Shown here piece after piece: positions 1 to 14,200 of a stretch of DNA of 50,294 bases (its first letter is position 1; every line of letters starts with the position of its first letter). Both the position numbers and the translations under genes were made by a program. This stretch comes from Branchiostoma floridae. Lineage: Eukaryota > Chordata > Leptocardii > Amphioxiformes > Branchiostomatidae. The notes beneath the pieces are model-generated. The model saw only the letters and a list, made by a program, of their open reading frames with translations. It made no database searches and was not told where the DNA came from. The DNA is taken from contig NC_049980.1 of the NCBI RefSeq assembly GCF_000003815.2, positions 13,279,692-13,329,985 of the forward strand. Reading direction: 5' to 3'.

Positions 1-1737
1 CGGGGCATTAACCCTTTATTAAACGCAGGTCTTAGGACATTGTTAATATGTGTACCTGCGCTTACAGCCCCAAGCCACTGTGACACATTCGATACATTCC
101 TACTATACGACTTTTCTCCCGACTTCTCTCCAACCAAGGTCGGGACTAAGTTGGGAGTTGCCTGAAATACTGTCACAATATCATTTTCGCCCCTGTCATT
201 TTTCAAAATTCATATTCGGATAGTGATGACTTTACGGGCAACCTCGTCGGCCAACTCCCAATCCAGTGGTGACCTTGCTCCATACGAACTCCTGGCCATG
301 GTCTATAGGAGGTATGGAGACCATGGCCGGCTACATTGTACGTGTGACAGAGGCCTTGGCTCAGGTTGTGGGGTCCTCCCACTATTTGTGCACGGCCATG
401 TACATGTTTGCACACCATTTACGCCATGCAAGGTGTGTGGACATCAATACGTGCCATGGTCCCAGTAGTCCAGTTGACTGATGACCTCTCAACGGCTCAG
501 TGCTAATCTTACAAATGTGCTGACATTTTGTCTGATACTTGATTCATGAGACTTACTGGGGCTGACAACTTACATGTAATGTGAACCCAACAATAACTCA
601 TCTGTTACCAGTACATGTATACACTGGCCCATAACAATCAAATCTACTACATTTTTGTGTTACGATGTTAATTCACTTTGAACTTTTAAGTCATGCAAAA
701 GATTGTCAAATATTACAGACTACACTGTTCAAATGAAAGTAATGTTTCAGGCCCAGTCAGAAAGTGAAGTTTTGTTTTCTCTCAAAATTTACAAAATCTA
801 AGTCAGTCAATTGAAAGGATATCAAAGATTTCATACTTCTGTGAAATACCCCGGTATCTTTAACTTTTGCAGGGGCCGGATACTATTTTGAACTATAATT
901 CAACATCCGCTTCCCGTCAGTTCACAGTTTTCTGACTAACTTCCTGCCATGCTATCTGCACTCAAATTGCTATAAAAACACAAGGAAACACATACTCTAT
1001 TTATTAAACAGAACCACCAAAAACAGAACCTCCATACATGGAGTTGTAATGAGACTGACGTAAGCTGTAGTTCTATAGAAAGGACCAGCACGAATAAACT
1101 TTACTTTAGAAAATCTGCAGAACAGACACATTTTAATCACATTCATGCATTGTGCTCAAATACTGAACAACAGTACATCTTTTCTTACATAGAAATGCTG
1201 AAAATCACCTTTATCATCAGATGTGGATGTCCAATGTGCTATCAAATTGAATGTAATAACTAACACTTTGGACAATGCTAGTTGATGAAGGATGACACCA
1301 TAATATATTAGCCATTGCTAACATGGATCTGGTGTCTTGAGAAAAAATTGGTCCCAAACACAGTATCTATATATAATACATGTATCCATTGTTATGAAAT
1401 TTGAAAACCTGTGTACTATCATCCAGTCCTTATCATACCATTTCTGCATGTTCTTTCTTCACACACACATCAGTAGTCAAAGCTAGGACAGTGATTGCTG
1501 AATGACTGTTGTGTGGCCAAACTAGGATCTGTTTAACCCTTGATGAAAATGAAGCATTTAAACAACGCATAAAATGTAAGCAAAATTGATGGTTTTGTCT
1601 ATGAAACTCATTGATGATTTGCTACACCAGCCTGGCCTCTAGTAGAAAAGAGGAGTAGTCTTCCTTGTGGTATATGCAGTAGTGGATCCATTATACACCT
1701 TGAGATTATCATACAGTGTAAGCTAAGGGAATGTTCT
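1..1737. other. BRD8 3' UTR and downstream sequence
   Basis: No convincing gene was found. The 3' UTR probably covers 1737 down to about 980. Short open frames at 203-481 overlap in three frames with no recognisable domain, and no splice-supported exon was seen. Confidence 0.5.
1000..1005 (-). terminator. BRD8: Candidate BRD8 poly(A) signal
   Basis: TTTATT on the plus strand (AATAAA on minus) lies about 730 bases past the stop codon. A second copy lies near position 13. Which one is used cannot be told from sequence. Confidence 0.3.
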
Positions 1738-2254
1738 TCAGGCCAGGTCGTCCGCTCTGCGTCTTTTCTTCCCAGGGCCGCCCTCTTCAGAGGAGCCTCG
1801 TCTCTGTTGGTCCTGTGTAGAAGTCAACAAGTTTGTATGCTAGCAGAAATGACAATTTGTTGCAGATTTAAGTCCCTGATAAAATGATCTTAACTGTACA
1901 GCTAAGACATAGAGGCCTTCCTTTTAATGTCTAGAAAGCTTTTGCCATTACATCAACACAAAAATACTGCTACAGTGCCTAAAATGCCCCGGCATGCACA
2001 ATTGGACCCTCATTAAATGTTGGCATGCCAAAATAAAAACAAATGCATCAAAGGGATCTTTAGTTATAGCTGCAAATGCACAAACACAGACAAAATCAGT
2101 ATACCTTCATAGAAGGCAAAACTTCTTCACAGAGTTAAAAACGTAAATAAAGAACCGAAGAACTGACCTCTGGTCTGCGTGTGGTCTCCCTCAGTCTCAG
2201 CTGGGTCTTGCCCGTGTCTGCTGTCTGCACCATGAGCTGAGTGGCCAAGAATTG
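1738..2254 (-). CDS. BRD8: BRD8 last two exons and stop
   Basis: Exon 2254-2168 encodes QFLATQLMVQTADTGKTQL, matching the conserved tail after the bromodomain. Exon 1812-1738 encodes DQQRRGSSEEGGPGKKRRR then ADDLA and TGA at 1740-1738. The KKRRR run may act as a nuclear localisation signal (inference). The protein ends here rather than continuing to a second bromodomain. Confidence 0.9.
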
Positions 2255-5200
2255 CTTATGTTGTTTGAATGTAGGAAGAGGACAGAGTCAGTAGGAGGAG
2301 GAGCACACCATAGCAAATAATGTTCCCACATTCTCATTAGGAGCTTGTACTTCCCGAGAGTACCCCTTTCCACAAGATGGCGATCACTTAGTGATCAAAA
2401 TTTCATGGTGATCAAAATTTGACATGGTGATCAAAATTTTATTTGTGACACCCTCCAGAATAGGTACAGGATGTATAAGTATGATTCAAAAGAATGATAA
2501 ACAAATGAAAAAAATTATTCTTTTTCTGTAATTTCTTGAGCAACCTGTAAAAAGCCTCTGGTGGAAATAAAAGGGCGTTTGAACCACTCTTTTCACATCC
2601 TTCTGCACCACCTTCCAATTTCACCCTGCAATCACCAACCAGACTTGTGCCCATGTTTAAGCCGACATCACATTTTTAACGACCATCGACAGAAGGTAGT
2701 CAAATTTCAAAATTGCCAGAGTTCAGTATATTTTTTATCTACCGTCACATTGGACAGGGCTCTGTGATCAGTGATCAAGAGGACACTGACCATATTGCTG
2801 CTGAAATGAAAGTCTCACAGACACATTGGGTAATTATCCCACTGTGTGATGCCGGCTTTGTTACATGTACATTTTGTATCTCGATTCACGATGTACCAAG
2901 CTGACAGGAAAGGAAGAAAATTCACACCACACAAGAGGACACCACGTTCTATGGTTAATGTAATCCACACCACATGACAATAGAAACTTTGTACAACTAA
3001 CAAATTAGAGTATTGGACTTCTAATATACTGTACCTAAAACACTGGGCCTTTTCCACAAGAGACTGGGAGCACTGAGCGACCTCAGTGCAATCAAAGATT
3101 TGACAATTTACAAAATTCACATATTGCTCACAACAAATTTGTTCACATCTTGTGTGTTTTGTTGCCTTTGACATCATTCTTTTTTTCTAAATCTAGCATC
3201 ATATTCCAATTTTGAAATCAAGAGTTACACAAATCCATTTTCAATTGCAGTATTAAGTGCAGTATCAAGTGGAAAAGTACCAAGTAGCAAATAGTACTGG
3301 CCCCTACTGTTTAACACAATAGTTACCATTTTAGCATCTTTCAATTTGAGTCCCATCTTCTCTATGAATATAGTTAATGCATTGGCTACCTACCAAAGCC
3401 AAAGCATTCTGTGTGTAGAAACACTCCTCTAAATGCTATTGTAAATTGCAAGATGCAAATACTCAAAAAAAAAAATCTCCTGCACAAAGAATGGTATTGA
3501 TAAAAGGCTATCAACCCTGTAGCAATCTTGTTCAATCTGGGTAGAATTGCACTGTAAGCTGTAAAGACAGTTGCTTTCCCTAATAATTTTTTTAATGTGT
3601 AATTTCCTAAAACATGGATACAGTATGTTTCTCCTATGATAACTTAAGGCCCTTACACAGAATACAAAATCGCTACAAAAGGTTCATAGCTGAAGAAAGT
3701 AATAAATCCAGGGTTGTAGCCAGTTGTCCCGACTATTTTGATTCCTATTGAGTGCCCGAGGTGCAACATTCCTAGGGGGGTTCCGTGGGCATGTACCCCC
3801 AGAAAATGTTTAAATCTAGACCCTCTGAAATTGCTATTTCCTGCATTTTGAGGTGTAAATTTTACTGGTAGACTAAGCTGTACATGTGCAAATACCTGTG
3901 ATACGAGACATAGCCATAAAATACAGTTCAACCCTACCTGTATTTGCTGCATGACATCCCTCTGCATCTCCACAGCCATGTGGTACACGTCATGGTCAGA
4001 GTTGTTATACATGATGGCGTTTTGGAACATCAGCATGATGTCCCTCTGGAACTCTGCCGTGGTGCGGATCAAACCGGTCTCAATGTTCTTCTTGATTGTT
4101 GACAAGTCCATCGGCCTATGACATCATAATGAGATTTATCAGTGACATAATAAATATAAAAGAAGCATATAATTTATCCATTATAGATAGAAATAAAAAA
4201 TGTATTCCTATGAGATAGAGTACACACTCCACTGCCAATGGACTAGCCTCATACTGTAGTGGCCTGTGTGGCTCAAAAGCTATATATAGAAATTATGGAC
4301 ATACAATGTACATGTACATGTATGCAACAGCCCGATGGACTGAAACAGTGAAAGGTATGGATGATGTTCTTCTTGATTGTTGACAAATCCATTTTCCTAT
4401 GACATCATCATGAAATTTACATGTGGACATTTCTAACATAATTACAATAATGTTCATTCACACAATAATGGGTGTTTTATCATCCATTAGAATGATTACA
4501 CTCTTTTGTGAGCATGCCAGTGTCCTATTAAAAATACATGTACATACAACACAGTGTACTCTGTATCACCCAAATGTAGGTTGGATTTACACTATCAGCC
4601 ATCTGGCAATTTGACCCTCGGGAGGGCTGGGTCCTAAGTATACAATACTGTAAATATTGATTATGCTTGAATCATTTTCTATAAAAAGAAACACACATTT
4701 CGATGTGAAATGCATAAGAAGTTTGAAAAAGTTTTGTGCCCGAGACAAAAAAATTGTTGGACAATAACTTTCTATTACTGTCTAAAACCTGCATTCAAAT
4801 TTTTTTAAAGACTTGCATGTGAAGCACCTTCAAATTCTCCTACAGAAGCTGATGATGATATAAAATTAGAAGCCTGTAAGACAGCATAAAATACAAACCT
4901 GAATAGAAGACATGTATAAAATGTTATCACATATGACATAAAAACAGTTACTGTTGACACTGTTTCCCTACCTGAAGACAATGCTGTGATATCCTGGTGC
5001 CTGGTCATCAGTTACAGGGTGGAGGAATACGTTGGCATATTTGTGTGATGCGGCAGCTCTCCACACCATCATGATAGCCTTCCGCCAGGCCCGTTCTGCC
5101 TTCAGCGTCTCCTGATCATCACTACTGCAATCAAGCAACAACATACACAGACATGTTGAAACAGTGACAGCAGGATTTTATTTCCCTGGTAGGTAGTAAC

Positions 5201-8200
5201 ATCAAAGGTACCCTTTCCACTAGATGGGAATTCCTAAATGACTGTACACCAACCAAGTTCAGATATGGGTGACCCTAATTTCATAACTAGGATATGATGC
5301 AAGATGTAAAAGTATGATCTAAAAGACAACAAAACATTTCAAAAGACTAGTCTTTATCTATGAAACTGGTTGATTGTTGTCAAATTTTGGTTTCTGAGAG
5401 ACTGCACCCTCTGGTGGAAAGGGGTGGAAAGTAAAGAGCTACAAAACAAACATCCTCTGAGGCTTTAGCAGCGTGTTAATGAACTTCATCTTACATTCAT
5501 CCAGCAGGAGATCTTGTTATGGCATGTGTCACCCCAGTTTGACAACTTACAAACTTGAAGTGTTATTGAATGATAAACAATACAGAAAGCTGACAGAGGT
5601 GTAGCTACCATTGTGAGAAGGATGCTGGACTGCTGGGGAGAGAGTCTGACTGGAAGGATGCTGCCAGTGGATGTGGTCCTGCTGCGCTGATGCTGGAGTT
5701 ATCATCGCTGTCCTGCGGCCGCCCATCCTCACTCTCAGAGTACTCCACCTCGCTCCGAGTGTCCTCCTTCCCGGGGTCGCCCGTGTCACTCCCCTCTACT
5801 GGGTCCCCCTCACGATCACCTTCATCCTGGGGGGCATGGGGGAAAGGACAGTTTAAAGATTTGGCTCTATCAAACGCAAGAGTTACTTGTACGCCTTGTT
5901 TAAGGGGTTAAAATAATGGATGTATAATCATACACTTTTGTGCACACAAAATTGGAGCTGTGAAAAGTGAATTTTGAGCACGTAGGTTATTAATTATGCA
6001 AGTCCACATGTAAGAGTTTGATTAATATTACATGACACGTCCTTATTAGTCTGACTCAGTTCTTTTGATCTGTGGTGAATGTGACTAGAAGGCAGAGGAT
6101 AACTGCAAAAGTACAGACAAACAGACTGACCAAAAACAATGTCTAAGACTTCCTGTCACTCCCAAGTCCAACAACGTCTTCCCATTCACTCACTTCTTAC
6201 CACTGTCTCTGACAGTATATTCAAATATGTACAGAACAGAAGTTTCATGTACATGCAGTGCTAGTAGTAGTATGCAGATCTTCAACTTTTCCTGTTACTA
6301 CAGTTAAGAAGTATAGACACAGAACTATGTAGAAATATCAAAGACCTTACCGGCTCTTGCCGTGCCCGAGATCGCGTGCCCCTTCTGGATCCTCTGGGTC
6401 GGCCTGTACAAACACAAGGTAAATCTATGATCATTTAAAACAAGAAATAAAAGACCTCATCTCTGCATTAAATATAATTTGAGTTTCTGTGAATGCCTTG
6501 TTTCATCAATTTCTGGTGAATTTTTGTCTATGCATTTCTCTGCCTTGGGAACCAACGTTGCACCCATGCCAAGCCAACCTTCCCATCCTGTCTCCTGTCA
6601 AACCGTCTTCAACCTCACATCCTGTTATACTGAAATATTCAAATAACTACGGACATACACCAAGACAAACACGCAGACCAAAAAATACTACCAAAGTACG
6701 AAAAATTAAGTGACAACCACTGCATCACTAAGTATGAGTCAGTACAACTTGCAAGAATAGTAAAAAGGTGTGTTCTTCAACTGACCTCTCTGACCCTTCT
6801 TTTTAACCATACTTTTTGTTTCCTTCACTTCATCTATTTTAGTGGAGGGAGTGGCTTCAGTCTGGGACATGGGCTCTTCCTTCACCCGGACAGCCTCCTC
6901 TTGGACAGCTTGTCTGGCTTCTTCCTTGACCCGAGGAGTTGAAGGGGTGGGTGTGACAGATGGAACACCGGAAAGGGCTTGACTTGTTGGCTGGGGCTCT
7001 GGCACAGGCTCCTGAAAAAAATGGAATACATGTAGTTGAGTATGGTGAATATAAAACTGTACAGTCACATAGTGACTTGCTCAGCTTAACTTCACATAGG
7101 GTGAGAGTTAAATATGTACACTAAAATGTAATCAGTCAACTATATCTGCATGGTGCACCGTGCTGCTATCCACTTCCAATTAGAAGCCACATCTACCCAA
7201 AGCACAAATTTGATTTTAGACAAACACAGCTTTTACAGATACACAATGATGTATCAAAATATTTTCACATTAACAATATGGACTTTATAAACTGCTGGCA
7301 TGTCTTGCAGATATGTTTCCAGGGTGTACATTGTACATGAAGATTATTGACTAGTGTGCACATGTAAATGTTTCTTTTTTTTTTCAGTTTAACGAACCCA
7401 TTCGTCTGGAGCAACCACTCCTCGCCAAAGTATCTTTCCCCAGTCCTTGAGTGGATGTTGAGACCAGGCTTGACTCTGTATAGAGTAAGTATCTACACAG
7501 ATAAATATCGTCTGCTCTATAGTATTTAGCTTACCTGTTTGACCTTAGCTTGCTGCTGTGCTGTGACAGGGATGGACACCACCGGGGCTTGTTGTCTGGT
7601 AGCAGGAGGTGTCTTGGTCATTACCTGCACTGGTTGGCTGGTGGGGCTTTGTAGAGTCGAGACCATCTCTGAATTTAGAAAGAGTAAAGATTACAGACCT
7701 ACAGGTAGATTGGACTGAAGAGCTTAATCTTTAAAGGCCTGAAGTTGACTTTTGTTCTGTATGTGATTTTCACAAGTCCTCAACAATTAACTGTCCTGAT
7801 ATACACAGGTCTACTTGTAGACTAACGGATAAGTAACATACATGAAAATGCACCTGAACAATATTGTTCATTTATTCTTCATTCATTTCAAAAATCTGTT
7901 TTACATAGCCAGGGTAAAATGGCACTACCTTGCTGTTTCACTAGAAAAAACAACTAGAGGCATAGATATACATGTACACAAAACTTGGCTTATCAGTTGC
8001 TTAATAAACAATAATAAACACATTTGTGTGTGTGTTTGCTTGAAAGGCTACATTTATCACCTGAAACGTGGTTCACTTGATATAAGATGAGAGGGGAAAC
8101 AGTTGCATAGTTTGTACTCTACAATACATGCACCAGTAGGATACTACATCTACGAGTGAAGAAAAGCTCAATATGAGTCAGGCACTATGTTAGAATGATG

Positions 8201-11200
8201 AGACACCACTCCCTACCTTGGGGATGCCCATGAGAGGGTGACTGAGGAGGAGGGGAGAGGGGGTTGGGAGAGGGTAAAGGAGGCTGGCTGCCTTTCTGAT
8301 GATGTGCAGCGGATGAAGTCTTATTAAGTAATCTGGAGAGGGTGGGAGCCCCTGTAGTGTGAAAATGGAACCCAATTCAGACTCACTGTCAGTAACATTG
8401 GTGGGAAAGATACGGACTGTAAATTCATCTACTTTTGTGGTAGTCTAAATTTCATACTTCTAGATGATATAGTTACACATGTTAAGATGTCAAATTTCGA
8501 ATTTCCAGAACAGGTACTGCCATGATGACAATTTCTACAACCTGAGCATACGAGCGATCGCTGTTGTTGTTTATATCCGGCGTATTTGATGGCTGGTGCC
8601 TACCAGGACGTCAGTAGATTGAATTAAAAATTGATATTTAAATTAGCAGATAAAATTACTGGTTAATATGTAAATCAATATTTTGCCAAACACCTGCTTT
8701 TTGCCTACCACTACGTCACCATGACATCATCGCGATCACTTGTATGGTTTTTACCAAGTCAAGTCAACAATTCATTTTTCAATTCAAGAATTCATTTTTC
8801 AACGTAAGAGCAAGACAAAGTTTTTACAGTGAATTCTAGTAGGAGAATACATGTAATAAGAATTATTGTCAATTTTGGGTCAGCAATAAAATTGATTGAG
8901 TAGGCACAGTGCGAATCCTAGGTGCAAGCACAACTAGAGAAAAATCTACAGTCAGCATTAGTAAAGGATTTTGTGGAGGGGGGGGGGGAGAAAATGTCAT
9001 GATACAAAACAAAGTATCTGAATTACTCAAAATTGAATTCAACTTAAGATAAAGTGAAATGTTTTAGCTTCCTTGCAAAGGAATTTGTGAACTTTAGTTT
9101 GAAATTTATCAGATTGTTTCTTGTGGGACAATATAGACAATTTTACTCATGCATATACTCATGCGTTTACTGCATGTGTAAAGCATGCTGTTAGATTGCA
9201 AAGTTCACAAAATAATATTGTAACACATACATGTAACAGACATTCACATTGTCACAATTTTGTAGTAAAAAGGTAATAAAAAAAAAGTACAGTCACATAA
9301 GACCACTGAAGTGTACACGTCTCAAGATTTATTATTGTAGTAGTTGTCTAGCTTAAAGGATTCTAGTGTGTTAGACTGATAGAGCTACATGTACATTGTC
9401 AATACTACATGAAAAAGTCATTGTGAATGTAGTTTGGAAGATTACAAATTTGAATTCTACAGGGTTATCTGTATTATAATTAGTGTAAATATCAGAGCTG
9501 ATTGATTAAAATTCAGATACATAATGTACATGTACATGTATGTCTGTGTGACTGTTTATGTCTTTCATTGAAGGACAATGCATGCGCACCTGCAGAAGGT
9601 GAGCTGGGCACAGCTGTAGCAGCTGGAGCCACCTGGCCCTGCCCCACTGCAGCTGCTGGGCTCTGGAGCGGGGCTGCCATGACCCCTGACCCTTCCAGCA
9701 GGGCATGCTGGGAGGTTGGTGCTGATGGTGGAATGGTAAGAGGAGGGAGAGGCTGTGGCACAGAAGAATGGTCATGTTCCTGTGGGTGAAATATGGAATC
9801 TGTTAATGATAGATAAAATACATATATATACTACATGTATGTGGTAGGTACGGTATGGTACAGTACAGAACACAATCCCCTATCACCACCCACCTCAGTA
9901 AAAAGGTAGAAATACATGTACAAAAAAAAACATTCAAATTCAAATATTGCACCACTCTACCAATGGCCAAGTTGACAATTCCTAATCCTATGCCATCATT
10001 GGTTCAACTGCTAATTCTGATGGACAGTCTAGTAGATCTATTAGTTTGGTCTATTATTCTGAATGTGAATAACATGTTCAATGGAATATTTTAGTCTTGA
10101 TACAGTTAAGGGAGACTTGACTATGAGAACAAATTTGGGGACCAGAGATGTCTTGACACAACAGGGCTCTAAATTCAGTTTTAGAAATAAGTTCACTGGT
10201 GCATCCAGGCTGAAAATTTAGGTGCATTATACTTATAGTGTAAAATATAGTAGCAGAATGTCAGCAAAAATTAACCATGTTACTTTTGTTCTGTTCAGAG
10301 CTTAGATATGGAATTCCATTGCTTTCCTTCAGAATTTAAAAGGTTTTTAAAATTTTTCTGGGATTTGAATGTCAAGAAAAGTATCCTGGATAAACATTCA
10401 ACTTGGTCTTCCACAATGCTTAAGCTCAGCTATGTCCACTCAAGAACTGAATGTTTGGTACCAAGAAGATTTTACAGAGATAGAATGGTGAGGAAAACAG
10501 TATGTGTTACTCACAGGCAGAACAACAGGATGAGTCAAGGTAACAGGTATGTTACAGATACAGTGTCCTCTGATTGGTTCATCTGCTGATTAAGTTTTCT
10601 CAGATTGGTTCATACCTTGAAGACTTCATGAAAGTTTTTGCTGATTGGTTCATCTGCTGGTATATTTTTCTCTAATTGGTTCATGTGCTAATAAAGGTTT
10701 TCACTGTTGATACAAGTTTTCTTTGATTGGGTACACTGTTGATAAAGTTCTCTCTGATTGGTTCAACTGTTGATGAAGTTCTCTCTGATTGGTTCATCTG
10801 CTGATGATAACCTCTTCATACATGTAGTCTCACTCAATCACTCACTCACTGCACAACTTATTGTCTCCTATTCCTGAGGTTAGAGGGTTTGACCTACAAG
10901 TTCACAAACCTTTAGTACCATTATTGTTTTAACCTGTACAATGAAAAATGTAGTGGTAAAGGAGAAGACCTCATAATTGTTAGAACAAGAGAGCTGCATT
11001 ACAAGCAAGGCAAGAAGGTGATGCGGGGAGCCATGTGCTGAAGGGTTAAACTCATGGAAAACAATAAAAGATCACAAAGGGACGCTCAGACAGACTGACC
11101 AGGGGAGCTTGGGTAAGGCCCTGTTGCGCCAGCTCTTGGTGTTTCGTTTTCAGGAGGGACGAAAGAAGTGGCGACGGAGGCGGCTGTTTCTGGTACGACG

Positions 11201-14200
11201 TCAATTTGGTGGGCGTCTGGGCCGGGCTTCGTGCGTCTTGCTGTTGTGGGGGCAGGTTTGGGGAGGGGAGGGGTGATGGGAGGGGGGCGGGGCCAGCGGG
11301 AGGTTCTCCCTATGTGGCAGAAGGTGGTACATGCAAAGGAAAAGAAAAGAATAGAATGAATGAATGAGCATGAAGAAATGCAAGCCAAACTCTAATCAAA
11401 AATTAGGTGCACAATGAAAGATTTGGTGGTATATGTGAGCAGTCCTTGCATGGTTAGTACTAGTAGGCATACGTGTATATGAATGTTACTTCCTGTCAAA
11501 TGTAATCATTACAACCTTGGCACTTCAACACCAGAACAACCCTGGCACTTGTAAGCTGCTTTGAAGAATATACAGCAAACATACTAAAGATGAAAAATAA
11601 TAACTTGGGCCTTGCTGAGAAAGGGTCAGTGTTACCAAGAAGCTGACACTTAGCATTAGTTGACACCAAACACACCATGATAGATTATCAACAAGGGGTG
11701 AATGCAAAAACATGTGCATGGTAACATAACATAGGCTACATAGCGCATACATGCAAAGACACTGAATCAGCAATTTCGTAGAAGTACATGAAACTTTAAA
11801 ATCTACACGTAAACGTTCAGAACTAATACTAGAAAACTACAGATACTTCTTGTCTGCTTGCTTTTCTCTGTTGAAGCCTGAGGAGCAAACACATGAATTT
11901 TTGCTTGATAAAAAACGTACCAATAACATCAAGAACCATTTGGGCATATATATCGATTCACATTATCTAAAAGTGTTTGCCCCATTCCTGATGCCTGTGT
12001 TTTACTTGTTTACTGATCCAACTGTCACAAGAAAATAACATCAAAGATCAAGGCCAAATTTTTTTCACAGTGCTATTCAAAGGGAAACTCTGAAAGGTAA
12101 ACTTACAGTAACACTAAACACACCATAGTTGTTTGTTTTTCACATTATCTTCAGCTTCTTTGAAGTTTGAACCATCAGACAATTGATCTTTAATACACAG
12201 GCAGGTGTCTTAGCCAAAATACATGTATGTTATTGCTGACATAGTCATGTACTCTAATGTACATGTACATGAGAGTGAGAAATGACTTAAACCATATATT
12301 AACACTGACCTCAACAGTTTCAGGTGCAGCATCAGCTGTCCCTTCATGTGCAGCTGCAGAGCTAGCAGCTGCGGCTGGCAGCTGGAGATGTGGTAGGTGC
12401 TGAGGGGCCTGCTGCCTGACTTGGTGCATTGGTCTCTTACCCTTTTGTCCTACAGAAAGACAAGAGTAACTGTTGTACATATAAAGTAAAGTGACTGCTA
12501 CTGACCAGATCCTTACCATTCTCCTTGTCTAACCCTGACTGTAACCAATAAAACTTTGGTGGCAAAGGGCTATTTCAGCAAGAAGGTAAATACAGTGTAA
12601 TGAAGTTGTAATACAAAGAAGATATATAACCAAGGATTTCAGAAACACTTTATAGACTTACAAAATGTTAATTTTACCTCTTTTGCTTTGGCCAAAATCT
12701 CTGGATGTCTGTCAGTACAAGCAGCAATTCTACACATACAGATTCGGATTTGTGTTTTTAAATGCTAAAATATTTGCTTAAACGAAACACTATGTTACAT
12801 ATAACTTTTCAACTGTGAAACATATATGCAGAGTCCTCCCCAGAGCATGGAATTTGGAGGCCCTCCACTATACTCCTAGCCCAGCTCCACTATACTACTT
12901 TTGAAATTTAGTGTGTTTCTTCCCTATTTTCTTGGTTAGTTTTGCTAAAATTAATGAAAATTCACAGATTTTTGTGCCAAGAGGCATCATTTTTCCAGTG
13001 GGCATTGTCTGCAACAAGAAAGCTTCTGAAAAAAGCTGGCCGGTGCGTATTTTGGAAAAAGCCTGGATGTTAAACAAAATCACACGAAAAAAAGAGTTTT
13101 TAAACATCGAATTACTGAATTGGTCTTTCTTCTATTAAAAAAAAACACTACATGAGATTAGTCTAACAAAGAAAAAAAATTTTAGCAAGTGGGGTTGGAA
13201 CCCACGATCTACGGCTGCCTGGCTAAAAGCCTGACGGCTGGAGAAGCAAACTGCTTTAATAGGTACCGTGCTGTAGACCGCTCGGCCACGCTGGCTCGAT
13301 TACACAGTAGGGCGTATAGAAGGGCTATTAGAAGTGTTTGGTTCAATTGACCGACCCATGCATACATCCATGCAAAATGCATGCATCCATTGAAACCAAA
13401 CGTCTCTCATTCATATAAATCCTGAGTTTCAAATCAATCCAATAATATCAAGTAACATTTTGCTCCCATACAAAACAATTATGCAATAAAAATATGGTCT
13501 GTAATAATATCAATATAAGGAATATAGATATAGAAGGAAAAGGAGTAGATGAGTTACAAGGAAAGGGAAGAAAGAAAAAGTATGACATACCAGTTGTAAA
13601 TTCTGAAGACTGATGTAAGTGTCCTTACAGATATAAGAATAAGGAAAAGAGAAGATATGTGAAATGTTATACAATATACCAAATACATGTACATGCATAA
13701 TATACCTTTACAGAGCTATTTTCCCTTTCATAAGAATGAGGTAAATGACATATTTCTGATGGGTAAAAAAGAAGTAGTTAATCATCCATTTAAACCAGGG
13801 CTGTCTTCAGACCCATCCCTCTTTTGCAGGGAGGGGATTTGCTTGTTGGGATGGTAAAAATGACATGAACATTCCTTTTTGTGAGACAAAAATGAGATTC
13901 AAAAACAAAAGTTAAGAACATTGTCTTTCAAGTTTCAATTACATAAATTTCATTCTTTCCCTTGCAATGTCACTGCAATGAATGCCTTCCAAGCGCTGTG
14001 ATAAAAAAGTGATTGGAGCATTGAAAACTCAAAACGGGTGACAGCCTAGATCTAAACTATGACAAGAAATATATACTAACACCTACCCGCGGTTACCTCA
14101 GGTATACAGAAGACGGGTCCTTTATCATGAGCAGGTTAAGAAAGAAAGAAAAATGAACTAATGTTTAGATGAGATTGTTACATATCATAACATTCTCAGA

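Noticed and set aside
203-481. Three overlapping open frames with Cys/His-rich peptides
   Set aside because: Frames overlap on both strands, have no domain pattern and no splice-site support; open by chance.
9502-9789. Plus-strand and alternative minus-strand open frames
   Set aside because: They mirror the BRD8 exon 9779-9590, whose frame is fixed by splicing into APTLSRLL.
10568-10809. CRISPR-like array
   Set aside because: Units are contiguous degenerate minisatellite copies without spacers, in an animal intron.
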